64,000 bases of DNA from CAZMVU01 sp964569295. Its GTDB lineage: Bacteria > Hydrogenedentota > Hydrogenedentia > Hydrogenedentales > JAGMZX01. Positions 1 through 7,559 of this stretch are shown one piece after another. The position numbers were made by a program, and so were the translations under genes. Numbering within the stretch: the first letter of the stretch is position 1; every line of letters starts with the position of its first letter. The stretch spans positions 167,428 through 231,427 of the forward strand of contig CAZMVU010000001.1 of NCBI GenBank assembly GCA_964569295.1, read 5' to 3'. The notes under the pieces were generated by a model that saw only the letters and a list, made by a program, of their open reading frames with translations, did not search any database and was not told where the DNA came from.

Positions 1-687
1 AAGGCCCGGAAAACGCTCGATACCGTGCGGGAGCAGTCGTTTGATGGCGAGTTCTTCGTGGACAACGCGGTGCGTAAGGAAGACGGCAGCCTCGAGGTGA
101 CGCAAAACCACTCGGAAGTCTGCCAATACTTCGCGTTTTACATGGGTGCAGCGACGGCGAAGGAGCATGGGCAATTGCAGCAAACACTCATCGACGCATT
201 CGGTCCGGACCGCATCGAGAAAGGGCTGCATCCGGACGTGCACCCGGCGAATATGTTTATCGGGCATATGCTCCGCCTCGAGTTGCTGTCACAGTGGGGT
301 GAGTATGAGAAAATTCTGGAAACGCTCAAGGGGAACTTCCACCACATGGCCGTGGAAACGGGGACTCTGTGGGAGAACGACGGCGATTACGCGAGTCTGA
401 ACCACGGCTTCGCCAGCCACGCCGCGGTGAGCCTGTACCGTGACGTGCTCGGTGTGCAGATCAATCGCGCCGCCAAACAGGTGAACGTGCGGGCGCCGGC
501 GATACCCGTGGCATGGTGCGAGGGCGCATTGCCCGTGGAGGGCGGCGAGGTGTTCGTGCGCTGGGAGCGCGATGCCGGGGCGGTCGACGTGACCATCGAA
601 GCACCGGCGGGCTTTACCTATTGCGCGCAGGCAGCGGACGGTATCGAGATAGGTGCCGTCAAGACGAACATCGCAGCCGCGCTGTAG
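1..687 (+). CDS. Six-hairpin glycosidase, C-terminal part (GH78-like), truncated by window edge
   Basis: The reading frame is open from base 1, so the gene begins outside the window; only about 228 C-terminal residues are present. The segment with LWENDGDYASLNHGFASH resembles the end of the (alpha/alpha)6 barrel of alpha-L-rhamnosidase-like and related glycoside hydrolases, where a Trp-Glu pair and a Ser-Leu-Asn-His segment lie near the active site. The last 70 or so residues look like the terminal beta-sandwich of these enzymes. The expected role is hydrolysis of a terminal sugar from a plant or algal polysaccharide. The exact family cannot be settled without the N-terminus. It is convergent with rsgA, 36 bases away. 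Confidence 0.6.
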   Translation, partial: KARKTLDTVREQSFDGEFFVDNAVRKEDGSLEVTQNHSEVCQYFAFYMGAATAKEHGQLQQTLIDAFGPDRIEKGLHPDVHPANMFIGHMLRLELLSQWGEYEKILETLKGNFHHMAVETGTLWENDGDYASLNHGFASHAAVSLYRDVLGVQINRAAKQVNVRAPAIPVAWCEGALPVEGGEVFVRWERDAGAVDVTIEAPAGFTYCAQAADGIEIGAVKTNIAAAL

Positions 688-723
688 CCCGCGCACGGTA
701 CTCCGGTCGGCCGGCGCGCGGCC

Positions 724-1776
724 CTATCCTCTCTCCGCTTCCAGGCTTGCGCGAATCCGCAGGTAGCTTTCGTAGCGGGCCCGGGAAAGCTGGCCGGCTT
801 CAATCGCCTCGCGCACGGCGCAGCCGGGTTCGTGGGTATGCGTGCAGTCATTGAACTTACAGGCGGCGGCGTATTCGCCCAGGTCGGGGAAGTACGTGGC
901 AACCTCCGCGGGCGACACGCCCCACAGGCCCAGCGCGCGGATACCGGCGGTGTCGATAATACGGATGCCGCCTTCCAGCTCATACATGCGCGCGGCGGTG
1001 GTGGTGTGTTTGCCTTTTCCCGTGGCTTGGCTGACTTCCCGGGTAAGCAGGCGCGCGTTCGGGTCGAGGGCGTTTATGAGGGAGGACTTCCCAACGCCGC
1101 TGTGGCCCGAGAGCACGCTGACCTTCCCGCGCAAGGCGTCGCGCAGGGCACCGATGCCCGCGCCGGTCGCGCAACTGGTCGTGAACACGCGGATGCCAAG
1201 ATCGCGGTAGATCGCGGCTTCCGGCGGCTCGGCCGGCGCCACGTCCATCTTGTTGATACACAGTATCGGCTCTACGTGACAGCCGTACGAGGCAATGAGG
1301 TAGCGATCGATCAGGCCGGGGCGCAACGGCGGATCAGCCACTGACGCGACAACGACGAGCAGGTCGACGTTTGCGGCGAACACCTGCTCCTCGAGGCGGG
1401 AATGCTCCGGCGCTTTGCGGCTGAGCTTCGAGCGGCGCGCCGCCACCCCGCGCACAAAGGCCTCGCCGCCCTCCCACGCGACAAGCACCTGGTCGCCGGG
1501 GGCGAGGAGGGTGGCGGTTTCTTCCTCGAGACGTTCGTCGATCTTACACAGCAATTCCTGGCCGTCAATCTCGACAAAGGCCCATTTCTTGGAATGACTG
1601 ACCACGCACGCGTTGGGGGTAAACTCCGTGGGCAGCGGTGGGCGTGGCGCATTGTCTGAAACCTTGGGCACGGCGCGCCGGTGCTTCACGCGGTCATGGG
1701 AAAAAGCAAATTCGCCCTGCGTTTCCCAGTCGCGCTCACGCACGAGCTTGCGCTTTTTCTTCCGCTTTTTCGCCAT
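724..1776 (-). CDS. rsgA: Ribosome small subunit-dependent GTPase A
   Basis: A 350-residue circularly permuted GTPase that assists late 30S ribosomal subunit maturation. The order is diagnostic: a Lys/Arg-rich N-terminus, an OB-fold region, then G4 (NKMD) before G1 (GHSGVGKSS) and G3 (DTAG), followed by a C-terminal zinc knuckle (CKFNDCTHTHEPGC). Length and motif order fit the family. I chose the ATG at 1776 (MAKKRKKK). No Shine-Dalgarno sequence precedes it, but a TATACT -10 box with an upstream TGC sits only seven bases before the ATG, suggesting a leaderless mRNA. A TTG two codons upstream is the alternative start. Confidence 0.95.
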   Translation of the reverse strand: MAKKRKKKRKLVRERDWETQGEFAFSHDRVKHRRAVPKVSDNAPRPPLPTEFTPNACVVSHSKKWAFVEIDGQELLCKIDERLEEETATLLAPGDQVLVAWEGGEAFVRGVAARRSKLSRKAPEHSRLEEQVFAANVDLLVVVASVADPPLRPGLIDRYLIASYGCHVEPILCINKMDVAPAEPPEAAIYRDLGIRVFTTSCATGAGIGALRDALRGKVSVLSGHSGVGKSSLINALDPNARLLTREVSQATGKGKHTTTAARMYELEGGIRIIDTAGIRALGLWGVSPAEVATYFPDLGEYAAACKFNDCTHTHEPGCAVREAIEAGQLSRARYESYLRIRASLEAERG

Positions 1777-1783
1777 GGACACA

Positions 1784-1792
1784 AGTATAGCA
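1784..1792 (-). promoter_or_regulatory. Extended -10 promoter element of rsgA
   Basis: Read leftward, TGCTATACT ends seven bases before the rsgA ATG. At normal promoter geometry this would start transcription at or within a base of the start codon. No good -35 is visible, as expected for an extended -10 promoter. Inferred from sequence only. Confidence 0.5.
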
Positions 1793-1878
1793 GGAACGGG
1801 ACATATCGGCTCACGGAGCCGCGCGCCCTTTTCACCCCGCCGCCCGTGCGGGCCAGTCGGTGTGCGTCCGGGTTCGCG

Positions 1879-2628
1879 TTACGCATACCCCCAGACCACC
1901 GAGGCTTCGCGGGCGATGCTCGGCGCTTTGGCGGCTGCAATGTCTTGCCGCAGCCGTGCGAGGCCGGTGCGTAACTCCTCATCGGGGATGAGGTCATACG
2001 TGGAGATAAACTTGTCAGCGATCCACTGCGCATATTCCTCATCCACAGGGCGAGGTGGTCCGACGCAGTGGTCTGAGCCCGCGTGATCAAACCCGGCCGC
2101 ATTCAAAGCCTCGATCACCTCACCGATAGGTTGAAAGCGTTTGCCGTCGACGACAGCCAAACTCGGGAAATAGGCGTTTAGCGGATGGCTCTGAATAAAC
2201 GTCTCGGGTACGGTGATAAAGGCCACCGAACCGTGGGTGAGCACGCGGCGGCATTCCGCGCAGAGTTGCACAACGTCCGGGATGTGGTGCAAAACATAAC
2301 TCGCGTAGATGAAGTCGAAGGCGCCCTCACTGAACGGCAGATGCATCCCATCACCGCGCACCCAGCGCACGGGCAGTTCCTTGGCGCGGCCCTGCGCCAG
2401 CATGCCGGCGGAGTATTCGAGGGTAGTCAGGGTGCAAGGGTGCGCTTCGAGGAAAGGAATGGTTTCATTGCCCGTACCAGCGCCAATCTCGAGCACCTGC
2501 TGCGCGCGCAAGATATTGGTATGGGTGATGAGTGCCTCAAAATAGGGGCCCGCCCCCGCGCGGTGCCGGTCGTAGTCCGGGGCGGCGCGGTCGTAGTCGT
2601 AGGAGGTTCCGGGGTCGGTGTGGCTCAT
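1879..2628 (-). CDS. Class I SAM-dependent methyltransferase
   Basis: A 249-residue Rossmann-fold methyltransferase. Motif I is VLEIGAGTGNE, followed by an acidic strand (TTLEYSAGMLAQG) and a motif-IV-like region (FDFIYASYVLHHIPD), the pattern of the Methyltransf_11 group. The substrate cannot be read from sequence. The ATG at 2628 (MSHTDPG) has GGGAG ten bases upstream; an in-frame GTG at 2640 is possible but would overlap that site. It lies between glyS and rsgA on the same strand, but the 57-base gap to glyS does not show strong coupling. Confidence 0.8.
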   Translation of the reverse strand: MSHTDPGTSYDYDRAAPDYDRHRAGAGPYFEALITHTNILRAQQVLEIGAGTGNETIPFLEAHPCTLTTLEYSAGMLAQGRAKELPVRWVRGDGMHLPFSEGAFDFIYASYVLHHIPDVVQLCAECRRVLTHGSVAFITVPETFIQSHPLNAYFPSLAVVDGKRFQPIGEVIEALNAAGFDHAGSDHCVGPPRPVDEEYAQWIADKFISTYDLIPDEELRTGLARLRQDIAAAKAPSIAREASVVWGYA

Positions 2629-2685
2629 GATTTTGGGCACTCCCTTTGTACGGCTCCCGGGGACGCTCGCCCTCCCGATGGCGGC

Positions 2686-3981
2686 TCAATCCCGCTCGAA
2701 GCTCACCCGCTTCTCGATCCAGCCGGCGACTTCGTCCATCGGCATGCGCACTTGCTCGGTGGTGTCGCGATCACGGACCGTGACGGTATGGTCTTCCTTC
2801 GTGTCGAAATCGACGCAAATGCAGTAGGGCGTGCCGATTTCGTCCTGCCGGCGATAGCGCCGCCCGATAGCGCCGGACTGGTCGTAGAACGTATTGAACT
2901 TCTTGCGCAGCTTCTTCTCGAAGCCGGCGGCGATTTCCGCGAGGCCTTCTTTCTTCACAAGCGGGAGCACTGCGGCCTTGATGGGCGCCAGGCGCGGGTG
3001 CAGCTTCATGACGACCCGCTTCTCGCCGCCGATCTCGTCTTCCTCGTAGGCATCGCACAACACGGCCAACGTAGTGCGGTCGGCGCCCGCGGACGGTTCG
3101 ATAACAGTCGGGAAAAAGCGCTCGTTCTTTTCCTGGTCGAAGAACTTGAGGTCCTTGCCAGAATGGTTCGAGTGCTGGGTAAGGTCGTAGGTGCCGCGGT
3201 TGGCCAACCCCTGCAACTCGCCCCAGCCGAAGGGGAATTCATACTCCACGTCAACCGTGCGTTTCGAGTAATGGGCCAGGCTTTCTTTCGGGTGCTCGAA
3301 CCAACGGAGGTTCTGCTGCGCGATGCCAAGGCTGAGGTACCAGTCCCAAATCAGCGCTTGCCACTCCTCGAACACCCGCTCCTCGTCTTCCTCGCGGCAG
3401 AAGTATTCGATCTCCATCTGCTCGAATTCGCGGCTTCGGAAGATGAAATTGCGCGGGTTTACCTCGTTGCGGAAGCTCTTGCCGATCTGGGCAATACCGA
3501 AGGGGATCTTCACCCGGTACGAGCTGTAAATGTCCTTGAAATCGACGAAAATGGACTGGCAGGTTTCCGGCCTCAGGTAGGTGTGGACCGCCGTGTCGTC
3601 GCTCACGCCAAGACTGGTCTTCAGCATCGAGTTGAACGCCCGCGGTTCCGTGAGCTCACCCCCACAGTCCGGGCAGTGGTCCGTCTCGAGATGGTCTTCG
3701 CGGAAGCGGTGTTTGCACTCCTTGCAGTCCACGAGCATATCGTGAAACGCCTCGACGTGCCCGCTGGCCACCCACACATCCGGGTGCATGATGATCGAGG
3801 CGTCGAGGCCCACCATGTCATCACGCAACTGGACGAAGAAGTACCACCAGTCGTTCTTCAGGTTGCGCTTCAGTTCGACACCGAGGGGGCCAAAATCCCA
3901 GCAGCCGTTTACGCCGCCATAGATGCCGCTCGATTGGAAAATGAATCCTTTGCGTTTGCAAAGACTGACCAGCTTGTCCAC
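2686..3981 (-). CDS. glyS: Glycyl-tRNA synthetase, dimeric (eukaryote/archaeal-type)
   Basis: A 431-residue class II synthetase that charges tRNA-Gly in the cytoplasm. It is the single-chain alpha2 type, not the bacterial GlyQ/GlyS tetramer: it begins KRKGFIFQSSGIYGG, has a small Cys4 insertion (CKECKHRF...CPDCGGEL), class II motif 2 as FRNEVNPRN, motif 3 within GADRTTLAVLCDAY, and a C-terminal anticodon-binding domain. The start is GTG at 3981 with AGGAG six bases upstream. A strong promoter about 85 bases upstream overlaps the end of the membrane-protein gene behind it, so glyS is probably transcribed on its own. Confidence 0.95.
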   Translation of the reverse strand: MDKLVSLCKRKGFIFQSSGIYGGVNGCWDFGPLGVELKRNLKNDWWYFFVQLRDDMVGLDASIIMHPDVWVASGHVEAFHDMLVDCKECKHRFREDHLETDHCPDCGGELTEPRAFNSMLKTSLGVSDDTAVHTYLRPETCQSIFVDFKDIYSSYRVKIPFGIAQIGKSFRNEVNPRNFIFRSREFEQMEIEYFCREEDEERVFEEWQALIWDWYLSLGIAQQNLRWFEHPKESLAHYSKRTVDVEYEFPFGWGELQGLANRGTYDLTQHSNHSGKDLKFFDQEKNERFFPTVIEPSAGADRTTLAVLCDAYEEDEIGGEKRVVMKLHPRLAPIKAAVLPLVKKEGLAEIAAGFEKKLRKKFNTFYDQSGAIGRRYRRQDEIGTPYCICVDFDTKEDHTVTVRDRDTTEQVRMPMDEVAGWIEKRVSFERD

Positions 3982-4065
3982 AACCTGCTCCTGCCTGCCT
4001 GCTTGCTTGTTTGGACGGGTACACGACGCCGCCCTGCGGTGTTGGAAGGAAAGATGAAAGGCCGT

Positions 4066-4095
4066 ATTTTAGGCGGGCGCAGCCGGGCATGTCAA
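4066..4095 (-). promoter_or_regulatory. Sigma70-type promoter of glyS
   Basis: On the minus strand TTGACA (4095-4090) is followed after 18 bases by TAAAAT (4071-4066). The -35 hexamer is a perfect consensus. It overlaps the stop codon of the upstream membrane-protein gene and gives a leader of roughly 80 bases before the GTG of glyS. That leader is too short for a T-box. Confidence 0.7.
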
Positions 4096-5837
4096 AATGC
4101 GGGCGGGGTCCACGCGCGCAGGCGTCCGGTTCGTTTGTCGAAGTGCAGCCAGACATAGTCCGGATGTTCGAGGGAGTGGGCAAAAGTAAAGCGCACGCGC
4201 GCCGGCCAGCCCTCGGCGGTCGCCTCTTCGATCTGTATCTCGAGACCCGGCAACGCAAAACGATCACCCGGCGCCACCGGATGCGCACGCTCGCGGGCCA
4301 GGAACCAGCCGGCGCCGTGTGTCACGCGCAATGTGAGGGTACGGGAGCCCGTGCGTGCAATCGCCACCGCGCCCATCACGCCGGTATTGGGGGCAAGGCT
4401 GTGCACGTGACGCGGAACGGGCAGGCCATCGGCCTTGCGGATAAGCGGCAGGTAGCTGCCGAAAAAGGCCACCGGTATGTCGAGCAATACCACGGTCTTT
4501 TCTGCGGCGTCTTCGCACAGAGGCGCCCCGCGCAAAATGGTGTTCATTCCATTGCCGAAAACACCGAAAGCCGCTGTCCGCACAGGCAATACCCATGCCG
4601 CCAGGACAAGGTGCATGCCCAGGAGCGCCCATACACCGGCGTGGCGGAAACGCAGCCACGGGCGCGGCGCCTCCGCATTCGAGGCGCGGGCAACCCACGC
4701 CACATAGCGTGTTATCAGGCCGAAGGCGCCGATACCGGTGAAGAGGAGCAGGCGGTCGCTGGGAAAGGTGGCGCAGATGGGCACGAAAGAGAGCAGCATA
4801 CCCAGCGCCCAGAAACGGGCGATGGCATCGCGCCGAAGACATGGCCATACGAGCCACAAAACCGCCACGAAAAGCACCAGACCAGCGGCAGTCATGGCGA
4901 GTTGCACAGTGCCTGGCATCAGTACATGGATATCGGCAGGGGGGCCGGCCCATTGCCCGAGAAAGAGCACCGGACCACGCACAAACAAGGCACGCACGAA
5001 CGTGGCCGGCGCCATCAGCGGGTCGTTGTACAGTTCGGCCCCGTGAATGCCGTGGCCAAGCAGGCGGTAGACAATACGCCAGCCGATAATGACCACGGCG
5101 TACGGGGCGAGGGACAGAAGGCGGTGCCGGCGGGAGCCGTGGTCTACGAAGACGGCGTAGGCGAAAAGATACGCCGCTGTGGCAATACCCGCTTCTTTCG
5201 AGAGCAGGCTTGCCCCCAACATGACCCCGGCAAGCAGGGCATACGGTGCGCGGCGGGTTTCGCGCCAGCGAATATGCGCAATAAGGGCGGTGATACCCAA
5301 GGCAAGGGCGATGAGGCCGTTGCGGTTCGCAATCCAGCCGGCGGGCATCGCGTGGGCATCTTCCACGGCGAACAGAAGGACCGCCAGCCCCGCGGCCCAA
5401 CCCGCGCCCATGACACGCCGGTAGAGCACGCCGGCCAACACCGTGCACATGCCAAGCCACAGCAGGCTGTGGGCATGCATGAGGCGCGCACTATCCGGCC
5501 AGAGGGCATAATCGAGTTGATGAGTCCAAACGGAAACCGGGCGCCAGAACGATATTACGAGATCGTCCTGCGTCCACCAGGGGAGAAAGCCGGTATCGCG
5601 CAGCGCGCGCGTTTCAGCGGGAACGCCGCGCACAAATGCGAAGAGCCCACTGCGGCTGTGGCTGAACCCCAACTCCCCCCCTTCGCCGAGTAATACAAGC
5701 CGGTGGAGCCAGTCGTCGATGCAAAAACCAAAGAAGAGTGCCGGCGACGCCAGGAGGATGGCCAGCAATGCGGCCAGCCACGGCATGCGCGGCGAAGCCA
5801 GGGCGGACCGTGCACGGCGCAGGCTTGACGTCATCAT
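4092..5837 (-). CDS. Polytopic membrane protein, GT39/GT-C-like glycosyltransferase candidate
   Basis: A 581-residue protein with about ten or more membrane segments, starting with a strong hydrophobic helix at residues 18-37. After helix 1 comes a short acidic loop (CIDDWLH), which resembles the Asp pair in the first external loop of GT-C glycosyltransferases such as protein O-mannosyltransferases. A second cue is GWIANRNGLIALALG. The last 120 residues are soluble and beta-rich. I infer a lipid-linked-sugar-dependent transferase at the inner membrane, but function is not established. No Shine-Dalgarno is evident and two adjacent ATG codons (5837, 5834) could start it. Confidence 0.6.
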   Translation of the reverse strand: MMTSSLRRARSALASPRMPWLAALLAILLASPALFFGFCIDDWLHRLVLLGEGGELGFSHSRSGLFAFVRGVPAETRALRDTGFLPWWTQDDLVISFWRPVSVWTHQLDYALWPDSARLMHAHSLLWLGMCTVLAGVLYRRVMGAGWAAGLAVLLFAVEDAHAMPAGWIANRNGLIALALGITALIAHIRWRETRRAPYALLAGVMLGASLLSKEAGIATAAYLFAYAVFVDHGSRRHRLLSLAPYAVVIIGWRIVYRLLGHGIHGAELYNDPLMAPATFVRALFVRGPVLFLGQWAGPPADIHVLMPGTVQLAMTAAGLVLFVAVLWLVWPCLRRDAIARFWALGMLLSFVPICATFPSDRLLLFTGIGAFGLITRYVAWVARASNAEAPRPWLRFRHAGVWALLGMHLVLAAWVLPVRTAAFGVFGNGMNTILRGAPLCEDAAEKTVVLLDIPVAFFGSYLPLIRKADGLPVPRHVHSLAPNTGVMGAVAIARTGSRTLTLRVTHGAGWFLARERAHPVAPGDRFALPGLEIQIEEATAEGWPARVRFTFAHSLEHPDYVWLHFDKRTGRLRAWTPPAF

Positions 5838-6041
5838 GGCCGCAGCGCAAGGGGCCGGCGCCCCGTGCCTCTGCCCTGGCTGATACCGGAAACGCGCCTC
5901 TCCATGGGGTTCTCCCGAGCGTGAAACGGCTTAACAGCAGCGCGTGCAAGGCCATTCAACACCCCAACGCCGCGCGCCCATCGCGCGCACCCCCGTGCCA
6001 GAGAACCACGGTCAGCACGCCGCAAGGAACAACACATGGCG

Positions 6042-6830
6042 TCACAGGCGCTTAAGGCCAAATCCACCCCCGATCTCGATCACGCTGCCCGTCGAGTACG
6101 GGAAGTACCCTTCAGCCAATGCTGCCACCGCCTTGCCGCAGTCTTCGGGCGTGCCCCAGCGCTTCTGGACAAGCAGGCCCTCCTCGATGAGCTTGTCGTA
6201 CTTCGCCTGCACAGCGCTGGTCATATCGGTCGCGATAATGCCGGGACGCACGTCGTACACATTTATCCCGTATTCCCCGAGCCGCACGGCGTAGTTCATG
6301 GCAGCCATGGAGAGCCCTGCCTTGCTAATGCAGTACTCGGCCCGATTCGGGCTTGCGGTATCTGACGAAATGCTGGTGATGAAAATAATCGAAGGCGTGG
6401 TCTCGCGCCCTTCTTCAATCTGCTCGATCATGCGCACGGCCACATCCTGCGTAAGGAAGAAGGGACCCCGCATGTTGATATTGATAAGCCGGTCGAAGCT
6501 CTCCTCTGTCGTGTCAAGAATGTCGAGCCGCTCGAGCGGCGCCACCCCGGCGTTATTCACGAGCACATCAATGGCGCCAAAGGCCTCGAGCGTCTCGTCG
6601 ATCCAGCGGGCGTGGTCACCACGTACCGCGATATTGCCGGTTACCGGCAAGAAGGACACGCCCAATTCCTCGACGCGCTCCTTCACTTCGTACAGTCCCG
6701 TTTCCCGGTTTGCCGGGTCGGCCTTGGTCGCCGCGCCGGCAACATCGTAACCGTGTCGCGCCAGCGCAATGGCGATACCCCGCCCTATTCCCCGGCTGGC
6801 GCCTGTGACAAATGCCGTGCCTTTACCCAT
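6042..6830 (-). CDS. SDR-family 3-ketoacyl-ACP reductase-like oxidoreductase
   Basis: A 262-residue NAD(P)-dependent short-chain dehydrogenase. TGASRGIGRG at residues 9-18 is the dinucleotide-binding motif, NNAG follows the beta-4 strand, an SISS segment supplies the catalytic Ser and YCISK the Tyr-Lys pair; the C-terminal GGGFGL is typical. Such proteins are usually annotated FabG-like, but sugar dehydrogenases look the same and no fatty-acid genes are adjacent. The ATG at 6830 has AGGAG six bases upstream; the open frame extends further but has no better start. It has its own promoter at 6871-6899. Confidence 0.85.
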   Translation of the reverse strand: MGKGTAFVTGASRGIGRGIAIALARHGYDVAGAATKADPANRETGLYEVKERVEELGVSFLPVTGNIAVRGDHARWIDETLEAFGAIDVLVNNAGVAPLERLDILDTTEESFDRLININMRGPFFLTQDVAVRMIEQIEEGRETTPSIIFITSISSDTASPNRAEYCISKAGLSMAAMNYAVRLGEYGINVYDVRPGIIATDMTSAVQAKYDKLIEEGLLVQKRWGTPEDCGKAVAALAEGYFPYSTGSVIEIGGGFGLKRL

Positions 6831-6870
6831 GATTGCTCCTTCCACATAATCGTTGACACCACGCCGGTTC

Positions 6871-6899
6871 AGGATAACGGGAGTAGAACCTTCGTGCAA
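6871..6899 (-). promoter_or_regulatory. Promoter of the SDR gene
   Basis: Minus-strand TTGCAC (6899-6894) and TATCCT (6876-6871) are separated by 17 bases, leaving about 35-40 bases of leader before the ATG at 6830. Confidence 0.55.
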
Positions 6900-6959
6900 C
6901 GTGTTGTTTTGACACATAAAAAAGCATAAAAAAGCAGGCGGCGTCACCATCAAACTCGA

Positions 6960-6988
6960 TTGTCACTTGTAAGTCCCTGTGGTATACT
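6960..6988 (+). promoter_or_regulatory. Sigma70-type promoter upstream of response regulator/histidine kinase
   Basis: TTGTCA (6960-6965), a 17-base spacer and TATACT (6983-6988) form one of the best consensus promoters in the window. It would give a leader of roughly 160 bases before the response-regulator ATG at 7154. That leader contains a short ORF and a hairpin. Confidence 0.7.
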
Positions 6989-7032
6989 TAACCTGAAGTC
7001 ATTAGAACCTCCATTGTTTAAGGTGCGTGGCT

Positions 7033-7095
7033 ATGAATAAACACCGCAACGTTCCAAGGACTCCCACGGATCATGACAGCCGGGAGTTTCTTTGA
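7033..7095 (+). CDS. Possible 20-residue leader peptide
   Basis: An ATG at 7033, with AAGGTG seven bases upstream, opens 20 codons (MNKHRNVPRTPTDHDSREFL) ending at TGA 7093-7095. It lies in the leader of the response-regulator/kinase transcript and contains the hairpin at 7060-7087. There is no run of one amino acid that would mark a classical amino-acid attenuator. It may be a leader peptide or chance; conservation would decide. Confidence 0.3.
   Translation: MNKHRNVPRTPTDHDSREFL
7060..7087 (+). promoter_or_regulatory. Hairpin in leader (attenuator-like)
   Basis: ACTCCC (7060-7065) pairs perfectly with GGGAGT (7082-7087) around a 16-base loop, and is followed by TTCTTTG. It lies inside the short leader ORF and could act as a weak terminator or attenuator. 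The stem is only six pairs, so this is tentative. Confidence 0.3.
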
Positions 7096-7153
7096 TTCTG
7101 ATACGAGGTCTTAACAACCTTATGTATAGCAGGGAACGGGTAAACAACACACG

Positions 7154-7516
7154 ATGTCTGTGAGCCGTGGACCAAAGAACTGGCAAGCGTTGGTGGTGGA
7201 GGACATGCCGGAGGAGCGCGAGTTAATCCGGCGCGCCCTCGAAAAGTATGACATAGAAACAGACGTGGCTGCGGATGGGGTGGTGGCGAATAACCGGAGG
7301 CGGGTTAAACGCTACGATATAGTCATCTCGGATTTGCGGATGCCGCGAAAGCACGGGCACCAACTTATCCACGAAATCCTCAGCGAGCAGAACCCGCCGC
7401 TGGTATTGGCGGTCACGGGGATAGTGGAACCACGGCTGATCCTGGATCTAATGCGCCGGGGTCTGCAAAATCTGCTCGGGGAGCGCAAGATAAAGGTTCG
7501 TGAAGCCGGGGGATAG
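7154..7516 (+). CDS. Response-regulator receiver protein, atypical C-terminus
   Basis: A 120-residue single receiver domain. The acidic pair is E16-D17 (VVEDMPEE), the phosphoacceptor is D60 (DIVISDLRMPR) and the switch Thr is T88 (LAVTG). The conserved Lys-Pro expected about 22 residues after T88 is absent; the sequence there reads LLGERKIK and the protein ends without the usual last helix. It could be a drifted receiver, or one cut short by a late frameshift. The hybrid kinase starts 43 bases downstream on the same strand, so the two probably form one signalling unit. It has no output domain. Confidence 0.75.
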   Translation: MSVSRGPKNWQALVVEDMPEERELIRRALEKYDIETDVAADGVVANNRRRVKRYDIVISDLRMPRKHGHQLIHEILSEQNPPLVLAVTGIVEPRLILDLMRRGLQNLLGERKIKVREAGG

Positions 7517-7559
7517 ATATTCTTGCAGTACATCCTGGCAAGACTCGGAGGGCCATTTT

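Noticed and set aside
3982..4066. glyS leader checked for a T-box riboswitch.
   Set aside because: At about 85 bases it is too short and shows no specifier or T-box consensus.
2185..4158. Long open frame of 657 residues on the plus strand opposite the methyltransferase and glyS.
   Set aside because: It is a shadow frame of high G+C content: the opposite strand encodes a clear glycyl-tRNA synthetase.
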